From the NCBI GenBank assembly GCA_020137815.1, contig CM035353.1, positions 6,846,798-6,910,797 on the forward strand: a stretch of 64,000 bases of DNA, read 5' to 3'. Both the position numbers and the translations under genes were made by a program. Source of the stretch: Hormiphora californensis (taxonomy: Eukaryota; Ctenophora; Tentaculata; Cydippida; Pleurobrachiidae). Shown here one piece after another: positions 1-12,096 of the stretch (position 1 is the stretch's first letter; every line of letters begins with the position of its first letter). The notes beneath the pieces were generated by a model. That model made no database searches. It had not been told where the DNA came from and saw nothing but the letters and a program-made list of their open reading frames with translations.

Positions 1-92
1 GCGCACACAACTAGTTCTATCATACTACAGATATAGAGGCTTCATGAAGATGCTCTGTTTAATAAAGGCGGCTATAAATAAATCTTTCTCAG

Positions 93-199
93 ATGTCTCG
101 TACCTACGACTTCCAGAGGGGCCATCACCATGTCCTGACTTCTTCTTCGGTTAAAACCGGGAAGGTTGAATACACCGGCTGGTACTCTAGCTTCAAGTG
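93..199 (+). CDS. possible single internal exon, unidentified
   Basis: An open stretch is flanked by a good acceptor (ctttctcag before 93) and donor (gtgagt at 200). The open frame gives about 36 residues, starting MSRTYDFQRG and ending near WYSSFKW. I do not recognise the family and see no neighbouring exon to join it to. It may be the last visible exon of a gene to the left, or chance. Confidence 0.3.
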
Positions 200-1139
200 G
201 TGAGTCTCGAGTGATGCATTAATAGCTACAATTACAATACCCAAAGTGGCTTTAAAAAAAAATTATGTGTAGAATTATCACATACAGTGCTGCTTGCAGT
301 CAAAATACGGTAACGCAAAATACAGTAAGGAGACGCGCACGGTGCATAACGCGCGGCAAAAAGTTCATGTGTCAGCACCTACTAGCGCCCTGATTGGCCA
401 CGGTTGCGCGTCGTCTTACTGTATCTTCGTTTTCCATTACCGTTTTCCCACTACAAGCGACCGTGATAGGATAGATACACTTACGCACAGGCCCCAGTTA
501 CAAATTTGGAAACTGATGGTCAAAGTAAAAGAAAAAAGACAGCACTACCTGCACGCGAGGAAAATTTGTATACTTCTTGAAACTATTATAAAACTCTAAA
601 TCTCTGAAAGAGAAGATACGATACTTTCTTTACAAAGTTGGTCAAAATTACCATAAAAAGAAGAAAATGGCTTCAGTCCAAGAAAATGGCTTCAGTCCAA
701 TCCTTGTGGGGGATTAAATCAATAGCGCACAATCAGTCCCATTTTAGTTAGAACTCCATACCTTTAGTTCCACAGGGTCAGTATATCATGGTGATTGTTC
801 AAGTGAAGTGCTCCTAGAGCTAGGGGGAGAAAGGGCCCATTCCCACAGGGAGGCGCGACCTGGATAAATGCCAGCCGCGACTCCCCATGGGAACTGGGCC
901 AGGTTTTAGGGGTGAGAGAATTGTTAGTCACATGGGGTGATAGTCTCTCTTTTTCTAAGACCTGCAGGTGCTAACTGCTAACATGGGTGCTAACTGCTAA
1001 CAGAATCTCTTGAATGCAGAGAAATATAGCAATTTACAGATAAACAGTACACATTTTCTTGTTGAAGAAAAAGTAGCCCTTGCCTACTTTTTCAACATTT
1101 TTTATCAGCTGCTAAGGTAAAAGACCTAAAAATTCATTA
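200..1139. other. intergenic stretch, no gene seen
   Basis: No supported coding exon. Contains only small tandem duplications: a copy of aaaatggcttcagtcc near 664-700 and a doubled gtgctaactgctaac near 968-1001. A 101-codon open frame at 294-599 has no recognisable domain and was not called. Confidence 0.5.
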
Positions 1140-2276
1140 TCATGATATTGGACCAACAAAATTTTGTTTTTGCAAAAACTTACGAAAACGTCTTCCACCA
1201 CATCTTTTCGTGACTCTATAAATCGTATCAACAGAACCGATCATCTTCAAGGCCGCGGAGTCCACTCTGTTCACGCCATCGTATTTTCCAAGTAGCCAGA
1301 GCCCCCAAATTTCCTCTGAAGTCATCGTCCGGTCAACCCATATCGGTTCTGCAATATAGCCACCGAAAAACGCTTGGTCTTTATCAAAACCTCCACCTAG
1401 AGAATCTTGGTCCTAAAATAGATTGGAATTTTATAAATACAGTACCATAACATATAAACATATGGATTCACTATCAAAACCAGGCTATTACCCGTCCAAT
1501 CCCCAAACAGTAAATCGGGGTGCAATTGTTTTTAGCTTTGACAGTTGACACTGTTTTCGGGCTACTAAAAAGAATAAAATAGTTCAACTACTGTTACCAT
1601 TCCAAAAATGAGAATTCCATTTCGTTGAAACTCCCCGGAGGTCTCCATCTCCGCTGTTTGAACACCATTAATGTACATAACAAGACGTCCTGAACCATAA
1701 GAACACGAAACATGAGTCCAGTTCCCAGTAGCATCTGTTTTAATTTGTCCTGGAAATGATTCCTTTAGTTTTTGCAAAAAATTCTGTAAAAATAATAGAA
1801 TTAAATGTTTAAAACACAATTTATCATATCATCACGTACCTGAATACAAATTTTTATCATTATACATGCATGCAAGTTGAAATTCATCATTATTGTCGGA
1901 ATTTCTTAGACCAACATAAATTGTGTTGGCTTCGCTATCAGTGGCGTAGGACAACATAGTTTCCACATAATAGATGTTCACCGCTGGATGGAGACGTTTG
2001 AACCAAAATGCAACGGTCATATGGTCTAGTGTCCCTGCCTCGGTACTAGTAACTTCTTGCTTTGCGTAATTTGTTATCTTTCGTTCATCGGGAAACCGTA
2101 AAATAAGGCATTTATCTGAAATAAAACACAATCGAAAATGAATTTAAAGCCTTGGTGGATGGTTTGAAACATGTGAGTGATAAAAAGATAAGCGGGCTTG
2201 CATTAAATTCCTTACCGTCTGCAAAAGTTCCTCCTAATACAAGTATAAGAAGAACAGACAAGACGTACCAAACCAT
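1140..2276 (-). CDS. secreted pentraxin-domain protein
   Basis: Four exons on the minus strand: 2276-2216, 2115-1840, 1783-1598 and 1412-1140, all with GT-AG borders and matching phase. Exon 1 encodes a hydrophobic signal peptide (MVWYVLSVLLILVLGG). The rest forms one concanavalin-like pentraxin domain: AFWFKRL and SYATDSEANTIYVG strands, NWTHVSCSYGSGRLVMYING in the middle, then the family's calcium-site signature DQDSLGGGFDKDQAFFGG and EEIWGLW near the end. Total length of about 220-265 residues is normal for short pentraxins (CRP/SAP type), which are secreted calcium-dependent pattern-recognition lectins. The ligand cannot be read from the sequence. A polypyrimidine-poor but clear CAG lies 2 nt upstream of the ATG (2281-2279), as in other genes here. 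The exact C-terminal end is uncertain because the last 20 residues are not family-like. Confidence 0.85.
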
Positions 2277-2327
2277 GGCTGAGTAGTACTCAGTGAGTAC
2301 GTTATAATTTTGTGCTAAAAGAGATAG

Positions 2328-2472
<145 letters not shown>

Positions 2473-2605
2473 TTTTTCTGTTCTCAATAGCATTATCTGA
2501 TCTGTACAGTGTGCAGTGGTCATGATAATAATAATAATAATAATATAAGTTTTTGTATACCGCCCAGGCAAAAAAATCCACTAAATAAACTCAAACTATT
2601 CTCAT

Positions 2606-2638
<33 letters not shown>

Positions 2639-2639
2639 C

Positions 2640-3110
2640 AAGGCATTAAGTATATATGATAAAAATAAGATTAAACAATATCAGTTTTTGTGACGTGAAT
2701 CTCGCGATTATTAGTCAATACTGTCTCTAATTGAAGTGACTTGATTTGTTGGTTGGGTCACACTTGCCATTTCTATTTCAACTGGTCGGCTGTTCCGCTT
2801 CGCAAAAAATCTCTGGATAGTTTTGGCTTTATTTTATATAGGTGTAACAACATAGTATGATTATAAAGCAGATGCCATCAATTCCCAGTCAGGCCCAAGC
2901 AAACACAACCTGAGCTCTGTGATCCATGGATAATTGAACGAATTCGCAATAGTCGGAATCGGTTTTTATATTGCGCATATTGGATACTCTGCATTCGGCA
3001 TTGCATATGGGTCCTTCTAGAAGAAGCTTCTTAATTGTGTCAGATTGATCAGGGATATGCTTCACCCTCAATCTGACACTCTGACTATGATTTTACAATA
3101 TTTTCAATTT
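2640..3110. other. no gene recognised between pentraxin and ABC gene
   Basis: About 470 bp of unique sequence. The missing upstream exons of the ABCA-type gene should lie here or further left, but none with transmembrane or ATPase motifs was found. A 60-codon minus-strand open frame (2889-3071) has no recognisable domain. Confidence 0.4.
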
Positions 3111-3113
3111 CAG

Positions 3114-6100
3114 GATTGCACTACCCGAGACGCTAAACATACTAAGCAACACTCTCCTCCACCACCTGTCCAACTCTACCTCCTATAACATTGGAACTTC
3201 CTTCTGGCCCTTTAAGACTCTGTCTGATAACTTGACACAGGTTAGTAAGCAATCTGTAATCCAGGAACCGACCGAATCAGGAAATACTGGTCCCTGATTG
3301 GCTGATAACCAGTCACGTGACCTAAATAACGAGCTCTGATTGGTTGTTTACTTGGTCCGGTCGGTTCCTGCTGTAATCTATTTATCTTGTAGATTATCTC
3401 ATTTGAGATCTTTGTCTACTGATGACTGGTGTCTCCTTGTATTGTGAGACACCATGAAACTATTGTATAGACCATTAGACCGTAAAAATCACCGTTGTAT
3501 CTTGTAGATTATATAGAACGGAAAGAAAATAAGAAAATATTGAGCCTTTTTCTGGAAATAACAATTTATTTCATCGCTGATCTGTTTTACTGTTTTTCAG
3601 GCATCCCAAGTGTCCCTACCCCTGATAATTTTTGCCATATTTACAACATTTGCTGCAACATTTGTCACCTCAAGTTTCTCGATCTTCTTAGTTAAGGAAC
3701 GCACCTCCAAAATGAAACATCTCCAACTTATGAACGGAATCAGCACATACTCCTACTGGTAATTGGTGTGATATGAGATCATTTGTACTATAAAGAAGAA
3801 AATTGAGTCAACATTAGCAACCACGCGTGCGGTGTTTTTTTTGAGAATTTGCTTATCAAGTATTTCGTCAACTATAATACGCATTATTATTACAAACTCT
3901 CTCCAAACCTTTATTGTCACAACTCACTAATATATTATTGTACATTTCCAGGATAGCGAACTACATCTGGGACTTTGTGACATACATTATATTCACTTTG
4001 TGTGTTGTGTCCCTATTACTAGTCTTTGGAGTATCAGAATACACTGGAGACTATGGATTCGCGCTCTTTCTCTTACTCCTTCACTACGGTTTTGCAGCTA
4101 TACCTATATCTTATCTTACATCGAAAGTGGTGAGAGAGACACTTTCAGAAAAAGTTTCAAAACATGTCATGTTTCAATGTTACGTGTACGTGATTTTAGC
4201 ACCTCACAATCTTCATTGCAAATCGTTCATTTCAATCATACAAGTGCAATTATTGCATAAACCTTATACAGTCGGACCCCGATTTACCGGGATGCTCGGG
4301 GGAAAGGGGTTTGCCCGGTAAATCGGGGTGCCCGGTATATCGGGGCAAAATATCGTCAATTTCTTATATCGGGGGAAGTTTATCCTCCCGGTAAATCGGG
4401 GTTCCGGTAAATCGGGGCCCGGTAAATCGGGGTCCGACTGTACTACTACTGATTGCATTGTCCGATCCTCGTGAGACATCATGGAACATATAGACCGAGA
4501 TAAAACCACCGTCGTTTTCAGATTGATAAGGAGATGCTATGTTTCGCTGCCCTGTGCTCCATAGGATTCATCTTCTGCCTTGGTGGAATAATGATCAACC
4601 TTTACATTGACCACCAATATGCTAAATACTTTCTAAATCTGGTCCCGTATTCTGGACTTGGAATCGGTAAGCTATAAAGCCAAGAACCGACCGAATCAGG
4701 AATTACTGGTCCCTGATTGGTTGATAACCAGTCACGTGACCTAAATAACGAGTTCTGATTGGTTGTTTACTTGCGTTGGTCGGTTCCTGCTATAAGCAAT
4801 GACTACCGTTTAACATATCATTTTGAGATAACCAATTTGCATTCATTTCAGGGCTTATTGATCTTTACGTCAATAAGAACATAGCGTCATATCACAAAGT
4901 GTGTGGAGAGTGCCTGGATTCCACGCCCAATGATCCATTTAGGTATGTGTCACATCGTGAGATCAGACTGATCCATTTAGGTATGTGTGACATCGTGAGA
5001 TCAGACTGATCCATTTAGGTATGTGTGACATCGTGAGATAAGACTGATCGAGCCTCTGTTAGCTAAATATGTTTTCAGCAGAATAACTGCAGTTAAGTAC
5101 TGACCATTGACATGGTGTACTTTACTGGTTATATGCAGCCGATATATTGATTTAAAAACATTTCCCGTTTGGAAGGCATAAGGTATGTTTTGAGAAGAAA
5201 GCAATCGTTATATTTCAGTGTAGATGGAATTGGATTGCAAGTTCTTTACACCACTATAGAGGGTCTGGTGCTGACCTTACTTCTACTTCTCATAGACGAA
5301 CATTTCCTGCTTTTTCAGGTAAATACAGAAGTCGCCGGTATTCCTTTTACTAATGCGTCTCATAAACTTTTGGCTGCTCCAATCACTCTAATTTCGCAAA
5401 TCATTCATTGCATTTTAAACAATATTAATGGCATTTTAATTTTCAGCTAAACTTTGATCGCGAAGATATCCGTAAGAAAACAGTGGAAGATGAAGACTGT
5501 AACACGGAGCGTAAAAATGTTTTGAAGGGAGAAAAGGACTTTCAGTTAATAGTAGATTCAATATGCAAAGACTACGGAGATATGACGGTATAATTATTTT
5601 TTATTGAGAAATGAGAAGTGAATACTCTTCACCGAAGATTGAAAAGCACATTCCTTTCTGCACAAAGTACAGTTGAGAGACTTCACCGAGTGTTAATATA
5701 TCTACAGGTACTCAACAACATAACGTTCGGGTTGACCCAAGGTCAGTGCGTGGGGTTGCTAGGTCCAAATGGAGCGGGTAAATCCACCCTATTCTCCGTG
5801 CTGAGTGGTGAGACAATCCCAACATTCGGGGACGTTTCCTTATTTGGTATTAACATGATCAAGGATCTAAATGGATACAAACAGTGTATCGGATATTGTC
5901 CTCAGGAAGCTGCTACTTTTCCAAACCTGACAAGTAGGTATTATAATCTACCCCGATCAGCATCCTGCGGTAAACTGGGATCCAATCCTGTATTACAGCA
6001 TGCAGGACCACTGCACCTTATTTGTACAGTGTTCTTGTGCAAAGATAGAGGAGGTACTCGCATCCCTTTTGAAAAATTCAACAATGACTGCATTTAACAA

Positions 6101-7389
6101 TAAAACCTGCACGTGTCAAGGTAGGGAGGTGTTGTTACTCTTTGCTGGACTGAGGGGCATCACTCGAAAGTATAGGGAGGAGTTTGTTGATAAACTACTT
6201 ATGTGGACAGGGCTAACTCGGTACGCGGATAGGGCTTCGGGAACCTATTCGGGAGGGACTCTTAGGAAACTATCACTCGCCATTGCGTTGGTGAGTGTGT
6301 AACGCCTGTTTAGTGCTCCTTCATAAACAACAAATATAACTGTTTAGTACTCCTTCATAAATAAAATTGTTTCAGATTGGAGACCCTCCGGTTTTGCTGT
6401 TGGATGAACCGACTGCGAGCGTTGATCCGTCCTCACGAAGGGCCATTTGGAAGCTGCTCCGTCAACTGGCAGACTCTGGAAAATCTGTTCTTGTTTCAAC
6501 ACATATTAAGGTATCTTATCAACCTTCAATCGTGATATATCGTTGAATTGTTCATACTTTCTTTTTATTCATGGACACAGTGTCAAGCGATTCAATGATA
6601 TCGTTGGTACTAGCCAAGTCATAGTTTCATTCAACTATAATTATAATAGTTTACTAATTCAGCGTTACCAATGTTAACAGCCCTTCCTATTATAATACTG
6701 TTGATAACTCATTTAGGGTGAAGTTGAGACGTTGTGTGATAAAGTGGTTGTGCTGTGCGAGGGACAAATGAAGGCTGTCGGACCATGCGGACAGGTGAAA
6801 AATAAGTTTGGAGCTGGTTTCAGTTTACAGGTTACCACAGCGGAGTCTTCAGAAGTCGAGTTAACTAAAACAGCCCTTGAACATCGTCTAAAGGATGTTG
6901 CATTGGTTCACAAGGTTCGTACTTCGTAACAATATGAATATATCATATCTAATATAGTAGATATAGATACGTATTACTTGATACTAATCACTAAGTACTA
7001 GGTATTGGTTGAAATTATTCCCGTGACCGTTCATGTGTTTTTAATTGAACCAGCTGCATTTCCCACCTCAGATTGGCCGGAATTTACAGTACTTTGTGCC
7101 GGATGCCAGCTACACCTACTCCCAAGTGTTCATGGCGGTTGAGCTGTTGAAGCATCTGGTAAAACTAGATCATTATAACGTGTGCCAGCTGGCATTTAGC
7201 CAATTGAACTTTATGGTAGATCTGAGTGAACCATCCTCGATACCTGGGGTTTTTGATCGGGTAAATGGGTTTGTGAGACGGAGTCTGAGGAGAAGTTTCG
7301 GCTCTTTAAAGACGGGACCAAAAGCACTACCTGTAATTACGAACACTGACGATAAAAAACAATTAAGTAAAGTGCGCAGTGATGTATGA
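3114..7389 (+). CDS. ABCA-type ABC transporter, C-terminal half (copy 1)
   Basis: Twelve exons with compatible phases: 3114-3240, 3601-3758, 3952-4129, 4522-4666, 4852-4942, 5219-5318, 5447-5587, 5708-5933, 6121-6290, 6376-6510, 6717-6914, 7073-7389. Exons 1-6 encode the second membrane domain (LPETLNILSN, ERTSKMKHLQLMNGIS, then WIANYIWDFVTY and further hydrophobic helices). Exons 8-11 encode a complete nucleotide-binding domain: Walker A GLLGPNGAGKST, Q-loop GYCPQE, signature SGGTLRKLSLAIAL, Walker B VLLLDEPTASVDP and H-loop STH. Exon 12 gives a short regulatory tail ending KVRSDV. ABCA proteins move lipids across membranes using ATP. Full-length members have two such halves; here the first half is missing although the pentraxin gene lies only 840 bp upstream. 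This is therefore a 5'-truncated copy or an unusual half transporter. Exon 9 has a weak acceptor (gtcaag). Two hAT-like and one pogo-like MITE sit in its introns. Confidence 0.8.
3262..3370. mobile_element. hAT-like MITE, copy A
   Basis: 109-bp element with inverted ends CAGGAACCGACC / GGTCGGTTCCTG, flanked by the perfect 8-bp direct repeat CTGTAATC (3254-3261 and 3371-3378). An 8-bp target duplication is typical of hAT transposons. It lies in the first visible ABC-gene intron. A second copy is at 4681-4789. Confidence 0.85.
4269..4440. mobile_element. pogo/Tigger-like MITE
   Basis: 172-bp element with inverted ends CAGTCGGACCCCGATTTACC and its complement, flanked by TA on both sides (4267-4268, 4441-4442). 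TA target sites and CAGT...-type ends are typical of pogo/Tigger elements. Related copies are at 58453-58606 and near 61626-61716. Internal GGTAAATCGGGG motifs are repeated. Confidence 0.8.
4681..4789. mobile_element. hAT-like MITE, copy B
   Basis: Same family as 3262-3370, with over 90 percent visible match. Left end starts CAAGAACCGACC. The flanks ctataaagc and ctataagc are an imperfect 8-bp target duplication. It lies in the intron after ABC exon 4. Confidence 0.8.
4932..5045 (+). repeat. three 38-bp repeats that copy a splice donor
   Basis: The last 11 nt of ABC exon 5 (GATCCATTTAG) and its donor gtatgtgt are repeated three times at 4932, 4970 and 5008 with exact 38-bp spacing. Each copy offers the same ATTTAG|GTATGT donor. 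The 38-bp unit is not a multiple of three, so use of the second donor would shift the frame. Confidence 0.9.
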
Positions 7390-7615
7390 CAGTAGTCGAG
7401 TTCGTTTACTTCTTTTAATTCTGAGAATTTTTCGTTGATTGTTTTAGAGACATGTTTCTGAAACTGATTTTAATAGAAATTGAAAGTGCATTGTGTGCCA
7501 AAACCTTGTGTAAAGTACTTTATCCCGTGACACTTGATATACCGGATTGAATTAGTTTCCTACAAATATGAATTATTCTCATAACTAATAGCGACGGCAA
7601 GACCATGTTACTACC

Positions 7616-9094
7616 CACGGTGTCCCTTAAGGAGGTGAAACCTCGACTAGAATAAGTTTTTTGGAGACCGGACCTAGGTTACGTATTTTTGACCGAGGAA
7701 TCCGAAAAACATAAAATTAAAATCGAAAACGTAGCGGTTTTTGCGTAAAACGGCAAAAACTGTCATTTTTCAGCGATTTTCGACTTTTTACGCTTTCTAG
7801 AGATTTAAAAAATATTTCCTTACAAGATATGATCTTGTGCTTCTAGACTAATAAAATACAATCGATTTGCTACAAATTGGTCCCGGGTTTGTGTGATTTG
7901 GTCAAAAGCTCTCTTTACTGTGGCCCATCAAAGATGGCCACTCTGCAAATATGTATTTGGCTCCTGTGGCTGCAGATGTAAACCAAAAGAAGATTTATTA
8001 TACACTCAAATTTGCGTCTTCTCAAGGCGAACAACCTGGTTTTTACGGCATTCCATTTCATGCAGGCGTTGAGGAGTTACAGCTGAAAAACTGGTACAGT
8101 GGATTTTGGAAATACCCCTACTTCAACAAACCCTAATCCAGATAAGATTTCGAAAAATATACATCTGCATACATGAAAATGAAGCTCAGGCAAATGCCAA
8201 CGTGATGCAAAAAACAGGAAGTGTCTAACTTATTTCGTTTAGAAGCTATAGCCAAAGTAAAAGTGCTTATATTTGCCTTGAAAACACCCTCTAAAAACCA
8301 TACTTTTAGACAATTTCTGACAATTTCAAACAAATTCTGTCCACAGGGGGCTAAGTTGGTGCACTGGAGGTGACATTTTATTCGTATTGCATTTTTAGAC
8401 AGATTTGCTGTTTTTCAGGGCTTTTAGAGGGTGTTTTCAAGGCAAATATAAGCACTTTTACTTTGGCTATAGCTTCTAAACGAAATAAGTTAGACACTTC
8501 CTGTTTTTTGCATCACGTTGGCATTTGCCTGAGCTTCATTTTCATGTATGCAGATGTATATTTTTCGAAATCTTATCTGGATTAGGGTTTGTTGAAGTAG
8601 GGGTATTTCCAAAATCCACTGTACCAGTTTTTCAGCTGTAACTCCTCAACGCCTGCATGAAATGGAATGCCGTAAAAACCAGGTTGTTCGCCTTGAGAAG
8701 ACGCAAATTTGAGTGTATAATAAATCTTCTTTTGGTTTACATCTGCAGCCACAGGAGCCAAATACATATTTGCAGAGTGGCCATCTTTGATGGGCCACAG
8801 TAAAGAGAGCTTTTGACCAAATCACACAAACCCGGGACCAATTTGTAGCAAATCGATTGTATTTTATTAGTCTAGAAGCACAAGATCATATCTTGTAAGG
8901 AAATATTTTTTAAATCTCTAGAAAGCGTAAAAATCGCTGAAAAATGACAGTTTTTGCCGTTTTACGCAAAAACCGCTACGTTTTCGATTTTAATTTTATG
9001 TTTTTCGGATTCCTCGGTCAAAAATACGTAACCTAGGTCCGGTCTCCAAAAAACTTATTCTAGTCGAGGTTTCACCTCCTTAAGGGACACCGTG
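7616..9094. mobile_element. 1.48-kb foldback element
   Basis: Two long arms mirror each other about position 8359; the outer ends are CACGGTGTCCCTTAAGG and its complement. The element is flanked by the 4-bp repeat TACC (7612-7615, 9095-9098). The duplicated copy of the region has the uninterrupted site (atgttactaccattg at 12313-12327), so both borders are certain. Identical open frames read outward from each arm (7951-8136 plus, 8582-8767 minus) are a result of the symmetry and not genes. No transposase is visible, so it is non-autonomous. Confidence 0.95.
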
Positions 9095-9191
9095 TACCAT
9101 TGTTAGCTTGGTTTTCTCTTCTCTCCACGAACGTTCATACCATGAACACAAAAACTGAGGGGTCTGGCGTACTTCCTATCTACCGAAATGG

Positions 9192-9284
9192 TTGGTAACG
9201 AAGTTACCCCTCCCTTGCCGGCGCGCGAAGCGCGCCAAACGAAGGCCGCGAAGCGGCCTGAGTGTGAGGTGTCTTGGATACCAA
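9192..9284. mobile_element. 93-bp MITE with 9-bp target duplication
   Basis: Begins TTGGTA and ends TACCAA, flanked by CCGAAATGG on both sides (9183-9191, 9285-9293). The empty site with a single CCGAAATGG is present in the duplicated copy near 12408-12416. The interior has two tight GC-rich hairpins (ggcgcgcgaagcgcgcc and ggccgcgaagcggcc). A 9-bp duplication suggests a Mutator-like transposase supplied in trans. Confidence 0.9.
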
Positions 9285-9600
9285 CCGAAATGGATAGTGA
9301 ATTCTATAGCCATGGATATCCATTTTTAATTGACTGCGACGGTGAACTTTACATTTTCAGCAGGCAGCGGATTACGGGGCCCCGAAAGAATAATGCTGTT
9401 CTAAAAAGTTTTCCTCAAATTTAAAGAAATTTTTTCAGGTGACACTTCTTTCTTTTCTAAGGGAACAAAAACAAACCTCTGCTTCTTGTACAAAAATTAC
9501 AATGGGATGGTACTTTTTAAAAAGAATTTTAGCACCACGTCAGCAGGGGATTCAGCAGGGTTTGGCAAATTTAACATCTCTAAAAGCTTCTAACGTGTAA

Positions 9601-9692
9601 ATGCTTGACATTAGGCAGCGTTGGCAGCACATTACTTCAAAAATGTTTTTGGTTTGTTGATCTGTCTCTCGATCTCGGCCACAACTCATTCC
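9601..9692 (+). pseudogene. orphan 5' end of the receptor-1 gene
   Basis: A near-identical copy of the first 92 nt of receptor 1 (12723-12815), including the signal-peptide start, cut off by the duplication breakpoint. It has lost one T in the ggttttgttg run, which shifts the frame. No receptor sequence follows, so it cannot encode a receptor. Confidence 0.85.
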
Positions 9693-9923
9693 AATACATT
9701 AGGTATTGCATCTGGAGGATCTTATAGTGTGACATAGTCAGACTGACCCGAGCTCGTGTAAATATGCCTCGTTAGCATATGCAGCGAATAACTGCAGTTA
9801 AGTACTGACCATTGACATGGTGTACTTTACTGGTTATATGCAGCCGATATATTGATTTAAAAACATTTCCCGTTTGGAAGGCATAAGGTATGTTTTGAGA
9901 AGAAAGCAATCGTTATATTTCAG

Positions 9924-12096
9924 TGTAGATGGAATTGGATTGCAAGTTCTTTACACCACTATAGAGGGTCTGGTGCTGACCTTACTTCTACTTCTCATAG
10001 ACGAACATTTCCTGCTTTTTCAGGTAAATACAGAAGTCGCCGGTATTCCTTTTACTAATGCGTCTCATAAACTTTTGGCTGCTCCAATCACTCTAATTTC
10101 GCAAATCATTCATTGCATTTTAAACAATATTAATGGCATTTTAATTTTCAGCTAAACTTTGATCGCGAAGATATCCGTAAGAAAACAGTGGAAGATGAAG
10201 ACTGTAACACGGAGCGTAAAAATGTTTTGAAGGGAGAAAAGGACTTTCAGTTAATAGTAGATTCAATATGCAAAGACTACGGAGATATGACGGTATAATT
10301 ATTTTTTATTGAGAAATGAGAAGTGAATACTCTTCACCGAAGATTGAAAAGCACATTCCTTTCTGCACAAAGTACAGTTGAGAGACTTCACCGAGTGTTA
10401 ATATATCTACAGGTACTCAACAACATAACGTTCGGGTTGACCCAAGGTCAGTGCGTGGGGTTGCTAGGTCCAAATGGAGCGGGTAAATCCACCCTATTCT
10501 CCGTGCTGAGTGGTGAGACAATCCCAACATTCGGGGACGTTTCCTTATTTGGTATTAACATGATCAAGGATCTAAATGGATACAAACAGTGTATCGGATA
10601 TTGTCCTCAGGAAGCTGCTACTTTTCCAAACCTGACAAGTAGGTATTATAATCTACCCCGATCAGCATCCTGCGGTAAACTGGGATCCAATCCTGTATTA
10701 CAGCATGCAGGACCACTGCACCTTATTTGTACAGTGTTCTTGTGCAAAGATAGAGGAGGTACTCGCATCCCTTTTGAAAAATTCAACAATGACTGCATTT
10801 AACAATAAAACCTGCACGTGTCAAGGTAGGGAGGTGTTGTTACTCTTTGCTGGACTGAGGGGCATCACTCGAAAGTATAGGGAGGAGTTTGTTGATAAAC
10901 TACTTATGTGGACAGGGCTAACTCGGTACGCGGATAGGGCTTCGGGAACCTATTCGGGAGGGACTCTTAGGAAACTATCACTCGCCATTGCGTTGGTGAG
11001 TGTGTAACGCCTGTTTAGTGCTCCTTCATAAACAACAAATATAACTGTTTAGTACTCCTTCATAAATAAAATTGTTTCAGATTGGAGACCCTCCGGTTTT
11101 GCTGTTGGATGAACCGACTGCGAGCGTTGATCCGTCCTCACGAAGGGCCATTTGGAAGCTGCTCCGTCAACTGGCAGACTCTGGAAAATCTGTTCTTGTT
11201 TCAACACATATTAAGGTATCTTATCAACCTTCAATCGTGATATATCGTTGAATTGTTCATACTTTCTTTTTATTCATGGACACAGTGTCAAGCGATTCAA
11301 TGATATCGTTGGTACTAGCCAAGTCATAGTTTCATTCAACTATAATTATAATAGTTTACTAATTCAGCGTTACCAATGTTAACAGCCCTTCCTATTATAA
11401 TACTGTTGATAACTCATTTAGGGTGAAGTTGAGACGTTGTGTGATAAAGTGGTTGTGCTGTGCGAGGGACAAATGAAGGCTGTCGGACCATGCGGACAGG
11501 GTGAAAAAATAAGTTTGGAGCTGGTTTCAGTTTACAGGTTACCACAGCGGAGTCTTCAGAAGTCGAGTTAACTAAAACAGCCCTTGAACATCGTCTAAAG
11601 GATGTTGCATTGGTTCACAAGGTTCGTACTTCGTAACAATATGAATATATCATATCTAATATAGTAGATATAGATACGTATTACTTGATACTAATCACTA
11701 AGTACTAGGTATTGGTTGAAATTATTCCCGTGACCGTTCATGTGTTTTTAATTGAACCAGCTGCATTTCCCACCTCAGATTGGCCGGAATTTACAGTACT
11801 TTGTGCCGGATGCCAGCTACACCTACTCCCAAGTGTTCATGGCGGTTGAGCTGTTGAAGCATCTGGTAAAACTAGATCATTATAACGTGTGCCAGCTGGC
11901 ATTTAGCCAATTGAACTTTATGGTAGATCTGAGTGAACCATCCTCGATACCTGGGGTTTTTGATCGGGTAAATGGGTTTGTGAGACGGAGTCTGAGGAGA
12001 AGTTTCGGCTCTTTAAAGACGGGACCAAAAGCACTACCTGTAATTACGAACACTGACGATAAAAAACAATTAAGTAAAGTGCGCAGTGATGTATGA
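9924..12096 (+). pseudogene. ABCA-type transporter, truncated second copy
   Basis: Duplicate of ABC exons 6-12 (9924-10023, 10152-10292, 10413-10638, 10826-10995, 11081-11215, 11422-11621, 11780-12096) without any of the exons before exon 6, so it lacks nearly all membrane helices. Walker A, signature and Walker B are unchanged. The second-last exon has two extra bases near 11501-11508 (acagggtgaaaaaat against acaggtgaaaaat), which shift the frame after the ATPase domain. Both extra bases are in homopolymers, so a sequencing error is possible, but loss of the 5' exons already makes a functional transporter unlikely. Confidence 0.8.

Larger units (their letters stand above)
5085..9692. repeat. 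segmental duplication, left copy
   Basis: The segment from the ABC intron at about 5085 to about 9692 recurs almost perfectly at 9783-12815. It carries ABC exons 6-12, the downstream flank, and the first about 90 nt of the receptor-1 gene. The left copy is longer only because it contains two insertions (7616-9094 and 9192-9284). About 90 bp of junction sequence separates the copies; that sequence itself resembles the diverged region just left of 5085. Confidence 0.95.

Noticed and set aside
2889-3071. Minus-strand 60-codon frame upstream of the ABC gene
   Set aside because: No domain, splice context or family resemblance.
7951-8767. Identical 61-codon frames on opposite strands
   Set aside because: Mirror images caused by the foldback element; no domain, no codon conservation to test.
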